Assembly: GCF_013141695.1 (NCBI RefSeq)
Contig: NZ_WHNY01000036.1
Location: forward strand, 1 to 64,000
Reading direction: 5' to 3'
Source of the DNA: Paenibacillus plantarum
GTDB lineage: Bacteria > Bacillota > Bacilli > Paenibacillales > NBRC-103111
DNA length: 64,000 nucleotides
The stretch's first letter is position 1, and each line of letters begins with the position of its first letter. Shown piece after piece: positions 25,718 through 34,860 of the stretch. The notes under the pieces are model-generated. The model was not told the origin of the DNA. It saw nothing but the letters and a program-made list of their open reading frames with translations, and did not search any database. A program made the translations under genes and the position numbers.

Positions 25718-26560
25718 TTAATGTGAGGGAATCCAACCTAAGATTTGCAAGATCGTTAATACCACTTCAATAACAATGAGAATCACAACGATCCATTCAA
25801 CGAAGAGGCCTCGGATGGAGTGACTAATGTTTGAGAAACCTTCCAAAATGTGATACAAAATGTCCGTTTTGCTTTTAAGAATGGTGAACCGATCATTCAA
25901 TTCAAAAAATTCGATCATCTCATCGTAAAAATGGCCCGCTGAGCTATTTGACCAAGTTAAATCAGGTTTATCCAATATCATGATATACGCAAGGGTGTTA
26001 TATTCATGACGAACGATTTGTGCAGTCGTCCTTGCCAATTCTTTGTTGCCTACACGAAGCTTCCCTTTTTCAAGTCTATCGATCATCATTTCCAGACTAT
26101 CATGAATTTTCCCAAGCTGTTCCTCGATCTTTTCGAGTGCAACTGATTTGGCAAGGACGGTCGAGATTAACTCCGGATAATAGGGCTCATATTCAGCGAC
26201 TACGACATACTTGTCCGTCAATTCCATGTTATCGATTGGCTCGGTGTGCAGCCTGTAATTTTCCGTGTATTTCTCTGCATGTTGAAGATCGATAGCTGGT
26301 TCAAATGTCTGAATAAATTTCAAGAAGTTCGTTATTTCTCCCTTGTCTACTTGATTAACGAAGACGACGCTTCCGAAAGAAAACACAAACACTTGTTGAA
26401 ATCCAACTAAATCTTTTTGGAGAATCTTAGAAAGAATGTCACCTCTTAAACTTAAAGGCTGTTCCCACGTAAATTTTTTGGGAATCCCGCAGTAGGCGGC
26501 AATTTTATTCAAATCGATTTCATTCGTTATGGCCAAAGCTTTAAAAGTTATATCCTTCAT
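25718..26560 (-). CDS. RMD1/YagE family protein (DUF155)
   Basis: A 280-residue protein of the RMD1/sif2/YagE family. Recognisable parts are FSFGSVVFVN (about 60-70), the segment SVALEKIEEQLGKIHDSLEM with its heptad pattern (about 142-162), a long helical region, and one C-terminal membrane anchor (about 255-277). Eukaryotic relatives support mitochondrial translation; the bacterial role is not known. The start is taken as ATG 26560 after a weak GTGGTGA; a GTG start 9 nt upstream is possible. Divergent from the small acidic gene, sharing a 200-nt gap with two adjacent inverted repeats. Its own terminator follows. Confidence 0.82.
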   Translation of the reverse strand: MKDITFKALAITNEIDLNKIAAYCGIPKKFTWEQPLSLRGDILSKILQKDLVGFQQVFVFSFGSVVFVNQVDKGEITNFLKFIQTFEPAIDLQHAEKYTENYRLHTEPIDNMELTDKYVVVAEYEPYYPELISTVLAKSVALEKIEEQLGKIHDSLEMMIDRLEKGKLRVGNKELARTTAQIVRHEYNTLAYIMILDKPDLTWSNSSAGHFYDEMIEFFELNDRFTILKSKTDILYHILEGFSNISHSIRGLFVEWIVVILIVIEVVLTILQILGWIPSH

Positions 26561-26662
26561 GGTCACCACTCATCTGTCTGAAAGAGTTTTACTCCTATTT
26601 TGGACAGAAAAAGTGTTCTTCAATCCTCACTCGTTGGTACGATGGGCAGCCATGCTAATTTC

Positions 26663-26699
26663 TCTTGTAGTACAAGATAGAAAAGTATACACTTTTCTA
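26663..26699. promoter_or_regulatory. Two abutting perfect inverted repeats in a divergent promoter region
   Basis: Repeat 1 (26663-26677) is TCTTGTA and TACAAGA around a single G. Repeat 2 (26678-26699) is TAGAAAAGT and ACTTTTCTA around ATAC. They touch without a gap, midway between the RMD1 gene and the small acidic gene. Repeat 1 resembles GntR-type operators; repeat 2 could be an operator or a hairpin. Partner unknown. Confidence 0.5.
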
Positions 26700-26761
26700 T
26701 GGATGATAGTTTTCCTTGGTGTTTGATAAAATGAACGAGACTATGGGGAGGCAACATAACG

Positions 26762-27052
26762 ATGGCACATACAGCCGAAATTAAAAGAGTACAATCCTTG
26801 CTCAGCCATGCGCAGCAACTATCTGGCACTGGCAACCAAGCGGATGAAAGAATTAAGAGCTTGAGCAGCAGATTAGAAGCGCTTCAACAACTTGCGGGTG
26901 AGCATGCAGCTCCAAACGAGACAGCAAGCGACAGCGCTGAAGTAGAAGTAAGTAACGAAGTAAGTGAAGAGACGAATGAAGTGAATGAAGAAGCAATTGA
27001 TGAAGTCGCTGCAGCCGAAGAACAACCTGCCCCAGATCCACAAGATGAGTAG
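26762..27052 (+). CDS. Small acidic protein, unknown function
   Basis: A 96-residue protein that I do not recognise. Residues 1-46 form a probable amphipathic helix or coiled coil (IKRVQSLLSHAQQL, then SLSSRLEALQQLAG). Residues 47-96 are a low-complexity tail rich in Glu, Ala, Val and Asn, strongly acidic and probably disordered. There is no signal peptide or membrane segment. The ATG has GGGGAGG about 10 nt upstream, and codon use looks normal, so I accept it as a real gene. It is divergent from the RMD1 gene and ends 22 nt from the convergent Spo0E-like gene. Confidence 0.72.
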   Translation: MAHTAEIKRVQSLLSHAQQLSGTGNQADERIKSLSSRLEALQQLAGEHAAPNETASDSAEVEVSNEVSEETNEVNEEAIDEVAAAEEQPAPDPQDE

Positions 27053-27074
27053 CTAATCGTTATGAAGGCCATAG

Positions 27075-27254
27075 TTAACTAATTAATTTTAATTTTGCTT
27101 TTTTGAGGATAAGCTTCTGGTATAGCACAATGTATCGATCTAACAACTGACTAACGGATACGACTTTCTCATGTGTTAGGCTACCATTGATCGCTGCTTG
27201 ATTGATCATTTCGAATCGCAAGCTGTCAATTTTCTGCTGAAGTTTTGATTCCAT
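27075..27254 (-). CDS. Spo0E-like aspartyl-phosphate phosphatase
   Basis: A 59-residue two-helix protein of the Spo0E family. The family dephosphorylates the sporulation regulator Spo0A~P (or a partner response regulator) and so delays sporulation. The signature S-x-x-L-D lies in VVSVSQLLDRYIVLYQK (about 33-49). The start is placed at the second ATG (27254) because GGAG lies 9 nt before it and directly abuts the first ATG (27263). Length fits the family (50-85 residues). Its presence supports a spore-forming host. No terminator is seen between it and the convergent acidic gene. Confidence 0.82.
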   Translation of the reverse strand: MESKLQQKIDSLRFEMINQAAINGSLTHEKVVSVSQLLDRYIVLYQKLILKKAKLKLIS

Positions 27255-27370
27255 CGTATCCATCTCCGTTCTAGTTATATAAATTAGTTGTTATCCCAAT
27301 ATCTGTATAGTAAATGAAGACTATTAGATTACTATTAGAAATTGTTTGTGAGAGTGTTAGTTTCATAAAA

Positions 27371-27418
27371 GAAGAGACCAACCCTAAGTAGAATTCACTA
27401 CTTGAGGTTGGTCTCTTC
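27371..27418 (-). terminator. Terminator of the GH78-AraC operon
   Basis: A very long stem (about 21 bp with two imperfect pairs; outer arms GAAGAGACCAACC and GGTTGGTCTCTTC) with TTTTATG following on the minus strand, 17 nt past the AraC stop. Confidence 0.85.
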
Positions 27419-27435
27419 TCTTGCAACTGCGACTC

Positions 27436-28350
27436 TTACACTCGCTTATGCAGCGAACGAAACTCCACGGGCGCAACACCTTCCAACTTGTGGAACAATC
27501 GACTGAAATACTTGGCATCTTCATAGCCGCAACCATAAGCAATGTCCTGTACAGATGTTGAGCTTTCTTGGAGCAGCTTACGTGCCTTATTCATGCATAG
27601 CAGCGTAAGGTACATGTGCGGTGTGTAACCAAATTGTCTTTTGAATAGGCGTCTTATCTGCGCTTCACCTAGTGGAATCGACTGGATCAATTCTTGCAAG
27701 AGGCACGGATCCACATCCGCTATCTCTACCCGTGTCATCAATTGATCCGCTAACCCCGTGATCTCTGCCTTCTCCTCCAATGAAATTGCCATGTGAGGAG
27801 GGTCCTGTGCTACAAGCTGATCATACGATACGCGTCTTTCGTCTACATCCACAACAAGATGAAGGAGCAGTCGGCTGAAGGCAGCTTGAAGCTGGAGCGA
27901 CCTGAACTTGGCGTCAGATTGGTAGGCGTCAACAACTTCATCGATGGCAGCTACGATGTCAAGGCCTACCGCATGAAAGACAACGGCGTGAGGCAGCCAA
28001 AGAGAGCCGCGTTTATGGCGAACTCTTCCTGCTTCTCGATCATCCATCTGCTGATCGAGTGCCTCCTGCGCCTCAGGTCGATGTTCCCAATCAAAGTGAA
28101 TCGCTTTATGCGCTTCAAAGGGGCCAGACAACGTATGAACAGTCCCAGGAGGAATCAGAAGTAAATCCCCTTTTTGATACGGGAGGGATGACTCGCCCAC
28201 TGTAAGTACGCCATTCCCCTTTTCAATCCACACCAATTCATGATCGAAAATGATACGCGGAACCATATGCAAGGCTTGAAGCATATGATGCGCATAACGG
28301 ACATAGGGCCGTATGGGTTGTTTTTGCAACAGTTGCATGAATGGCAGCAT
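27436..28350 (-). CDS. AraC-family regulator with N-terminal cupin domain
   Basis: A 304-residue cytoplasmic regulator. Residues of about 20-110 form a cupin sugar-sensing barrel (YQKGDLLLIPPGTVHTLSG), and residues of about 205-300 the two AraC helix-turn-helix units (VQDIAYGCGYEDAKYFSRLF in the second). The start is placed at the ATG at 28350 because GGGAG lies 7 nt upstream; a TTG further upstream lacks a site. It follows the GH78 rhamnosidase by 43 nt without a terminator, so the two form an operon and the regulator probably activates it in response to rhamnose or a rhamnoside (inference). Confidence 0.9.
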   Translation of the reverse strand: MLPFMQLLQKQPIRPYVRYAHHMLQALHMVPRIIFDHELVWIEKGNGVLTVGESSLPYQKGDLLLIPPGTVHTLSGPFEAHKAIHFDWEHRPEAQEALDQQMDDREAGRVRHKRGSLWLPHAVVFHAVGLDIVAAIDEVVDAYQSDAKFRSLQLQAAFSRLLLHLVVDVDERRVSYDQLVAQDPPHMAISLEEKAEITGLADQLMTRVEIADVDPCLLQELIQSIPLGEAQIRRLFKRQFGYTPHMYLTLLCMNKARKLLQESSTSVQDIAYGCGYEDAKYFSRLFHKLEGVAPVEFRSLHKRV

Positions 28351-28393
28351 AAGTGCTCTCCCACGGCCATTGGCCAAGTGATATTAACAAACC

Positions 28394-31099
28394 TTAAATC
28401 GCTATTTCTGTCGTAAATACATACGTCCCTGATCCTACTTGCTCTACGACGTAGTATGAACCGCTACCATCCAAAGCAGCTGTGATTTCTTGCCCATCCA
28501 TGCGAAGAATATCTCCGCACTTAGGGACATACACGGTTGCTTCAGGACCAACGGGAATGGTTACTTTTAAAGTTATTCGATGATTAGCTGTGTCGTTGAT
28601 CCAATGCGCGGCAATCATCCCATAATTGCACTTCAAGGTTGCTTCGACTTCAGCCAAATCTTCCGGTAAGTACGGCTTGATCTCGAAGGCGTCATACCCC
28701 GGCGCTGCCGGTGAAATCCCCGCAAGTGAACGGGTCAGCCATTCCTTGGCGTGTCCCATCATGCAATGATTTTGCGAACGAGCCATGTCCCAATATTCGG
28801 GCAACGTTGTGGCACCTTGGCTTACAAAGTACAAGTAGCTTGGCTGCGTTTTATTCGTGACCATTTTATAGACAATATCATTGCGGCCTTGGTCCGCCAG
28901 TACGGTTAACATCTGCTTGAGCGCAACTTCACCTGTACTCAAATGAAAGTCTGTCGCTTCGATTGCTTGGACTAGTAGATCTACAGACCGCGGAACATAC
29001 TGCTCTTCGACCAATTCACTAAATAACGCGCAAGCATAGCTCGCTTGACTGCCTGAGCCGTAGATCCCCGTCGCCACATCATAATAAGCATGATTAAAAG
29101 CTGCCTGAATGTCAGCTGCCAAATCCAGATAGTAAGCTGCGTCTTCAGCTTGCCCTAGGACGCCTGCTATTTGAGCTACGGTATGCACAATTCGGAAATA
29201 AGCACACGTAGCTACAAAGTCAGTAGGTGTCGAGGTATCATAAGCTCCCCATTCACCAATCTGAGCATAACCGATAAGCAGATGGTCTGTCGTTTGGCTT
29301 TTCAGATAAGCAATATAGGCCTTCATGTTCGGGTAAGCTTGCTGCAGAATCGTCCAATCCCCATACACCTGGTAGATCTGCCATGGCGTCAGGATCAGAG
29401 CACCGCCCCAGTTTGGATCTTTGTACAGAAACGTAATGCGCTGGTACTCAGGAGCAATCGCAATCGCTTCTCCACTATCCTCTTGCGAATCCATCATATC
29501 CTTGGTAAATTTCTTCATCCATGCCTGAATATCAAAGGTGGACGACATGGAATTGAACATAAACTGACTAACTTCGGCCCATCCTAATTTCTCCATATGC
29601 GGGCAATCTGTTAAAACACTGTACATGTTACTCTCTATTGCACGTGTAATGATGGTATCGATCGTGTTAATATCCTCGCTTGACGTTCGGAATGTGCCAA
29701 CAACCTCATTCTCTGTTCGCAGCAGATGGTTCATGAAATGAGACACATCTGGAACCCAGTCAGCCAGCTCCATACTTAGTTCGACTTCTAAATAGCGATA
29801 TCCTTGGTATGAAAAAGTTGGCTGCCACCGCTCTTCTCCTTTGCCGCTTAGCACATAGCTATTGTAAACAATTCCCCACTCGATGTATTGTATACCACTA
29901 TGAGGATCGGCTCCGCCTTCGCACGTTAGAACTTCCGCTGGATACAAGGTAATCTTGCCGCCAGCCATCTCAGGTGTGGTATTGGTTAAAATGATTTCGG
30001 GGATCCCGGCGCCATTCCGGCCCATATCCACGAGATAATTGCCACTCGCCAGCTTCGTAACCGATGCAGCTGGAAAGCTTTCAGCTATTGTAATGGGTGG
30101 ACATTCTCTAGCTGAAAGCTTGCCCATCGGCGGCTCCATGACTTGAGCGGGTTGCCAGTTGTCCCTGGCTATGCCTGCACAATTCCAGCCTGTCACTTCT
30201 TTCGTCGCATCATAGTCTTCACCGCCGAACCAACCCGAGAATGTCGTTGGACTCTCCGTGAATACCCAGCTCTCATCTGTAACCGTTGTGTCGACCGAGC
30301 CATCTTCATACCTAACTTCTATTTGTGCAATCGTTTTCAATCTTCCGTACAAACCTTGCCACGAGGTACTTAGCTCAATCCCATCTGACTTCGTATAGCG
30401 GAGACGATCTCCCGTTTGTGTGCTGACTTCGGAATAATTGCCGTACATGCCGTTGCCAAGCAGAACACCCATCGCATTATTCCCCGACTTCAAATGATCT
30501 GTTACATCGTAGGTCACGTAAAACACGGTATCTCTGCAATCACTTTCACCAGGTTCATAAAAGTGGTTACTCACTTTAGTGCCGTTCAAGTAAGCCTCGA
30601 ACAACCCCAATCCACTGATATAGAGTCTGGCTTGAGCAATTCTTTTACCCGTCGCTGCCTCAAACTCTTTCACGAACATAGGAACCACAGAACGATTACC
30701 TTCCCACGTCTCTCCCTGTCCGATCCATTTACCAGCCCAATCGGTTTCATGAAGAAGCCCCGCTTCCCATTGGGAAGCTTCACTCCAGTCTGACACTTCG
30801 CCTGCTTCATTCCACGCCCGAACTTTCCAATATACCCTTTGCCTCGAAGCTAATTCGGTTCCGTTATAGAGAATGTTACTAGTCGCGCTTCCCGCTACTT
30901 TACCTGAATCCCACATGTCGCCACTATCATCTTGGAGTTTGGCCTTGGTAGACGCCACTAGAATTTGATAACAGCTTTGACGCTGGTTTCGAGCAGAAGC
31001 TTCGATAATATAGCTTAATAGGGGAGCTGCTGTTTCCACCCCCAGTGGATTTACCATTGCATTCGTTCTTAGGTTCGTTAGCTGCCAAGCTAGATGCAT
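28394..31099 (-). CDS. GH78 alpha-L-rhamnosidase
   Basis: A 901-residue cytoplasmic glycosidase that removes terminal alpha-L-rhamnose. Domains: N-terminal FN3-like (about 5-115), beta-sandwich and rhamnosidase concanavalin-like domains (about 130-450), (alpha/alpha)6 catalytic barrel (about 460-800) and C-terminal beta domain. The catalytic loop reads DCPHMEKLGW at 498-507, with Glu503 in the place of the conserved acidic residue. Most relatives have Arg where Met502 stands. There is no signal peptide, so imported oligosaccharides are the substrate. The ATG has AAGGAGG 7 nt upstream. First gene of an operon with the AraC/cupin regulator. The 350 nt upstream contain the second spaced repeat cluster. 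Confidence 0.92.
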   Translation of the reverse strand: MHLAWQLTNLRTNAMVNPLGVETAAPLLSYIIEASARNQRQSCYQILVASTKAKLQDDSGDMWDSGKVAGSATSNILYNGTELASRQRVYWKVRAWNEAGEVSDWSEASQWEAGLLHETDWAGKWIGQGETWEGNRSVVPMFVKEFEAATGKRIAQARLYISGLGLFEAYLNGTKVSNHFYEPGESDCRDTVFYVTYDVTDHLKSGNNAMGVLLGNGMYGNYSEVSTQTGDRLRYTKSDGIELSTSWQGLYGRLKTIAQIEVRYEDGSVDTTVTDESWVFTESPTTFSGWFGGEDYDATKEVTGWNCAGIARDNWQPAQVMEPPMGKLSARECPPITIAESFPAASVTKLASGNYLVDMGRNGAGIPEIILTNTTPEMAGGKITLYPAEVLTCEGGADPHSGIQYIEWGIVYNSYVLSGKGEERWQPTFSYQGYRYLEVELSMELADWVPDVSHFMNHLLRTENEVVGTFRTSSEDINTIDTIITRAIESNMYSVLTDCPHMEKLGWAEVSQFMFNSMSSTFDIQAWMKKFTKDMMDSQEDSGEAIAIAPEYQRITFLYKDPNWGGALILTPWQIYQVYGDWTILQQAYPNMKAYIAYLKSQTTDHLLIGYAQIGEWGAYDTSTPTDFVATCAYFRIVHTVAQIAGVLGQAEDAAYYLDLAADIQAAFNHAYYDVATGIYGSGSQASYACALFSELVEEQYVPRSVDLLVQAIEATDFHLSTGEVALKQMLTVLADQGRNDIVYKMVTNKTQPSYLYFVSQGATTLPEYWDMARSQNHCMMGHAKEWLTRSLAGISPAAPGYDAFEIKPYLPEDLAEVEATLKCNYGMIAAHWINDTANHRITLKVTIPVGPEATVYVPKCGDILRMDGQEITAALDGSGSYYVVEQVGSGTYVFTTEIAI

Positions 31100-31277
31100 G
31101 CTTGTTCCTCCTTCGTCGTCTCCATTATTCGTACCTCTATCTTATGAGAAAACGCTCAAAGAGAGGGAGAACGATATCGACGGAAAAGGTGGACTTTTTG
31201 GACATTCCATTTGTTACAAATGTACATTCACCAACCCACTCTATTCCGATTAGATGCGGTATTAGTTAAACTCACGT

Positions 31278-31464
31278 TTAACTGGAAAACCTCCATTTAT
31301 TTCTCTGTGTTTTAAAGAAAAATTCAAAATAAATGGAAAAAATGCATCTAATTCCGGCCATTCCCTTACATTTGCTCCAATCTCGCGATATTAGCTGTAA
31401 AATATCCATCTACTCGTTTCAAATCGAGGAAATCACGAAAAATAGATGGATGTTTTCCATGTAA
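31278..31464. repeat. Second spaced degenerate 25-nt repeat cluster (four copies, one inverted)
   Basis: Three direct copies of the same element as at 6991-7179 start at 31278, 31329 and 31391, giving the same spacings of 51 and 62 nt. A fourth copy lies on the opposite strand (31440-31464) and is among the best conserved (reads TTACATGGAAAACATCCATC on the minus strand). The cluster sits between the PL8 terminator and the GH78 promoter region. No ORF is supported in 31100-31544. Confidence 0.65.
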
Positions 31465-31471
31465 AAAAGAA

Positions 31472-31506
31472 AAGGAGCTAAGCCTATAAAACCTGCTTAA
31501 CTCCTT
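31472..31506 (-). terminator. Terminator of the PL8 operon
   Basis: A 12-bp stem (AAGGAGCTAAGC / GCTTAACTCCTT, one wobble pair) followed on the minus strand by TTCTTTTTTAC. It lies 39 nt past the lyase stop codon and ends a long operon. Confidence 0.85.
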
Positions 31507-31544
31507 GTCTTTGTCATTCACGTATCCCATTTATAGCGATCCTA

Positions 31545-34500
31545 TCAAGGCGTGACCGCATATATTGCCATCCCCTGCAGCAGTACATCACCTGTCAATC
31601 GTACGAGATCCATCGTCAGTGATCCGTCACTGACTGTTGCGGTATAGGGTCCATACCGGGTCCAACTTCCTACTGTACCTGTTGCAACAGTTCCCTTTAC
31701 TGCGCCCTCAAGCTTCACATCAAAGCTGCGGAAATTGTTCTGATAGTCCTCCATAACCCATAGGAAGACCGAATAGGTACCATTTGTAACGGTTTGGGAA
31801 ATGCTTATGTTGCCACCTTTCCAAATCTCCGAATGCAGCATAGATGCTGTGTCCACATCTGCGGATGGATTTGGTGTGCGCGTATTGGTTGCCGAACTGA
31901 CAGAACTGATTGTCATGCCGGAGGTCACTGCCGCGCTTTGCGCGAGCCAGCTATTTCCCTCGATGGTCACGGCCCCGCCGTTAAAGTTGACCCCTTTGGT
32001 GAAGACTGGGCTTGGCGCTGCTGCACTTGTCTGCTCCAGCTTCATATAATCAACCCTAATTTTCCCCGCCTGTGTACCGGTATTCGTAAGTCTGAATACG
32101 CGATCCCCAGGACCAATAAACGTGTAATTGCCTAAATCAACATCAAAATAGTTGGCTGCAGTTGAATAAGTATTAAATGGCGCCGCATGATCCGCATTAC
32201 CTATTTTTAATTGATATAGAATAGGGAGGCTTGCTTTATATAGTCTGAGCGTGATTTTGTAAGTTCCTGCGATTGGCACATTTACCTTGTAATCAATATA
32301 ATCATTGATCGCATTGGCATTGAACATATCGTCTTTGCCACCGCTAGCCGTAGAGCTATTCACAATTGTATGGCTATCCGAAGTACCAACTACCGTAAGC
32401 GTCTCTGCTTCAATAATAAATGGATTAGCCATTGGAACAGGCGTTGGCAACGGAACAGCCGTTCCAGTAGTAGCGAACTTCACTTTAAATGACTTGCCAC
32501 TAGCGCCTACAACACTGACCGAAAATTTGATAGTTGGTGACAGCTGAGTTACGACAATACCGCTGTCAGCAGACAGCAACTGAGTTGCACTTTTATTAAC
32601 TTCGATGTTTATCGTATCCCTGCCAGCTTGGGTTGGATCTGATACAGATACCTCTACATCATTTGCCGTTTCCTTGGTCATAACGGAGGCTTTCCTGTCC
32701 GAGGTCACAAGGCCTACCGTTTTGGTACTATCATTCCAAAAATTAATCCCTACAAGATTGAGTCCATTTTCTTTAACAGCCTGCGCATCTGTAGAATTTT
32801 CCAAAATTGTGATATTTGGATTACTTGCATAAGCACTTACCTGTGCACTCGTCTTATTAGGTAAGGTGACGTAGGAATAGCTTGCATTTGCAGGATTGAC
32901 GCCATGGTTGAGTACCAAACTCAAGTAATTGCGTGTATAAGGCGTCGTTGACGCACCGCCATTGCCGTCAATTTGTTTCCAATTGCCTGTTCTAGCCTCG
33001 CGCAGTCCTGTTAGGGCTGTAGATCCTGGGAAATAGTAGCCAATATCTGAACCCGCTACACTTCCAGCTAAATGAATGGAATTAACACCTGTCATATTCT
33101 CCGTCCAGCCTAGAGCTGTTGATTTAGTTGTACCGTTTACGGTCAATGCATTATTTCCGCTGCTGTTTATTTTTCGATTTTCTGCAATCGTCTCGACAGC
33201 AATGCCATCTGTACTGGTTATCCCAGAACCCAATGCAACAATTTCGTCATCAAACATAAACCAAGATTTTTTAGCTGTTAGCGTTTGACCAGACGGATGT
33301 AATTCCATCCCTGTCACCCCATATAACCCCGAGATGTCCGTACCACCAACCCAATCTTTATCCGAACGAACATTTGCAGCAACGGATGTATTCTGCAAAA
33401 CAGTAGTCCCAGGAAGCTTGTAGGAATTCACAGTAGGCCAGAAATTATCACTAAACTGAGACAAATCGTTGTTATACAAATAGGTCATGCCATCACCGGT
33501 ATGCCAGCCTTTATTATTCTCACTGTTTATCGCTTCGTAATTGCCAATACGGGTAGAATTCATACTAATTCCGAATCCAAATCCTGGTCTTAGCTGAACG
33601 GCACGATCCATGCCCACGAACTGTTTGTATCCAATCAGTTCATCTCTTGGCGTAATGGAAGCATTATTCAGCAATGCTGTTGCCATTTCAATCACTTGAA
33701 TCGAAGAATCCGTTAATAGATTGTTAAATGTATCTGTCTGCAGCCAGTATTTGATCATACGTTTGAAAGCTGTTGCATCTGTTGAAGGAGCAATCTCAGC
33801 TAACAGAAGGATGGAACGCATGGCACTATGGCTAACCATATGATCCTCTGACCAACTTCTAACGATCTCTCTTCCTCTCACCATATCCATAAGAGCGCCT
33901 TTATAAATAAGCGGTTCAAATGCATCATAAATCCATTTATATACGTTCAGCTTATCAGGATCCGTAACATCAAATGAAGATCCTCCGAAGAGGTACATTA
34001 AATTGCTTACCGATTCAAGCAGAGATAAGCCATAACCACCTGTATATGCAAAAAAAGTATGCTGGATGAAGGAACCATCCGAATAGAAGCCGTCTCCTTT
34101 TGTTACATTATCAAATAAAAGACTTAAACCAGCAGTAGCAAGGGTTATTTTGGCACTATCCTTAACAATCATGCCTCTAACTCCAATGACTATAGCTTCC
34201 CAGGCCCGATTACCTCCCGTCATCGCTACCGTTGGTTGAGAATAATCAACTGCAGCCATGTAGTTGGTAATTTGTGTTGGCGTTAAATCGTCATACATGA
34301 GAACAGTGATATCATTAAGCAACAGGGGTGTCCCTATTTGCCAATGCCACCAATTCTGATACTGCACGCCTCCTGCATAGAAGACGTTCGCATTCATCCA
34401 ATCTAAACCACCAATGATATCATCTCTTAATGTTGTATTCCCTTCTAAGCTTGAGCCTCGCGTCGCATAGGCAAGTGCCATATCTTTGAGATTCGTATAC

Positions 34501-34811
34501 GCAGCCGTTACCGTCGCTGACGAAGAGCCATTGAAATTATATCCAGTCCAAAGCGTTGCTCGAGTAGGCGTTTTAATCATCGTGTCCCATAACCCCTGAG
34601 CTTTCGTGGTTATGGCCGTAATACGGGCAGCAATATTGGGGTCAGTGGGGCTGTAGGTCGCGCTTCCGACTAAAGTGGCCTTCCATTTGGCTCTTAATGT
34701 GTCATATTCATCTGCTGCTGAAACTGGTTTGGTATACACAACCATTAAACTTAAAACCATCATACAGGCCATAACGAAACAGATAAATCTTTTAGACGTT
34801 GTTCTTAACAT
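31545..34811 (-). CDS. Secreted polysaccharide lyase family 8 with C-terminal carbohydrate-binding domains
   Basis: A 1088-residue exported lyase that cleaves uronic-acid polysaccharides by beta-elimination (PL8: hyaluronan, chondroitin or xanthan lyases). A signal peptide ends near VSA (32). The alpha-helical barrel (about 35-370) carries the catalytic set Asn201 (TGGNR), His251 (QHT) and Tyr260 (YTGGYG); their spacing of 50 and 9 residues equals that of Streptococcus hyaluronate lyase. Beta-sandwich domains follow (about 390-780, with NKGWHTGDGMTYLYN). Then come a CBM6/35-like domain (about 800-930) and a second galactose-binding-like domain (about 945-1088). It is the last gene of a long importer operon, with GGGAGG before the ATG. 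Substrate not decidable from sequence alone. Confidence 0.93.
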   Translation of the reverse strand: MLRTTSKRFICFVMACMMVLSLMVVYTKPVSAADEYDTLRAKWKATLVGSATYSPTDPNIAARITAITTKAQGLWDTMIKTPTRATLWTGYNFNGSSSATVTAAYTNLKDMALAYATRGSSLEGNTTLRDDIIGGLDWMNANVFYAGGVQYQNWWHWQIGTPLLLNDITVLMYDDLTPTQITNYMAAVDYSQPTVAMTGGNRAWEAIVIGVRGMIVKDSAKITLATAGLSLLFDNVTKGDGFYSDGSFIQHTFFAYTGGYGLSLLESVSNLMYLFGGSSFDVTDPDKLNVYKWIYDAFEPLIYKGALMDMVRGREIVRSWSEDHMVSHSAMRSILLLAEIAPSTDATAFKRMIKYWLQTDTFNNLLTDSSIQVIEMATALLNNASITPRDELIGYKQFVGMDRAVQLRPGFGFGISMNSTRIGNYEAINSENNKGWHTGDGMTYLYNNDLSQFSDNFWPTVNSYKLPGTTVLQNTSVAANVRSDKDWVGGTDISGLYGVTGMELHPSGQTLTAKKSWFMFDDEIVALGSGITSTDGIAVETIAENRKINSSGNNALTVNGTTKSTALGWTENMTGVNSIHLAGSVAGSDIGYYFPGSTALTGLREARTGNWKQIDGNGGASTTPYTRNYLSLVLNHGVNPANASYSYVTLPNKTSAQVSAYASNPNITILENSTDAQAVKENGLNLVGINFWNDSTKTVGLVTSDRKASVMTKETANDVEVSVSDPTQAGRDTINIEVNKSATQLLSADSGIVVTQLSPTIKFSVSVVGASGKSFKVKFATTGTAVPLPTPVPMANPFIIEAETLTVVGTSDSHTIVNSSTASGGKDDMFNANAINDYIDYKVNVPIAGTYKITLRLYKASLPILYQLKIGNADHAAPFNTYSTAANYFDVDLGNYTFIGPGDRVFRLTNTGTQAGKIRVDYMKLEQTSAAAPSPVFTKGVNFNGGAVTIEGNSWLAQSAAVTSGMTISSVSSATNTRTPNPSADVDTASMLHSEIWKGGNISISQTVTNGTYSVFLWVMEDYQNNFRSFDVKLEGAVKGTVATGTVGSWTRYGPYTATVSDGSLTMDLVRLTGDVLLQGMAIYAVTP

Positions 34812-34860
34812 TACTTACCTCCCATTTGATTGAATTTTGAAGCAAAGCATGTGCTATATG

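Noticed and set aside
26529..26726. 65-codon hydrophobic plus-strand frame
   Set aside because: Begins inside the RMD1 gene and spans the inverted repeats; no ribosome binding site seen.
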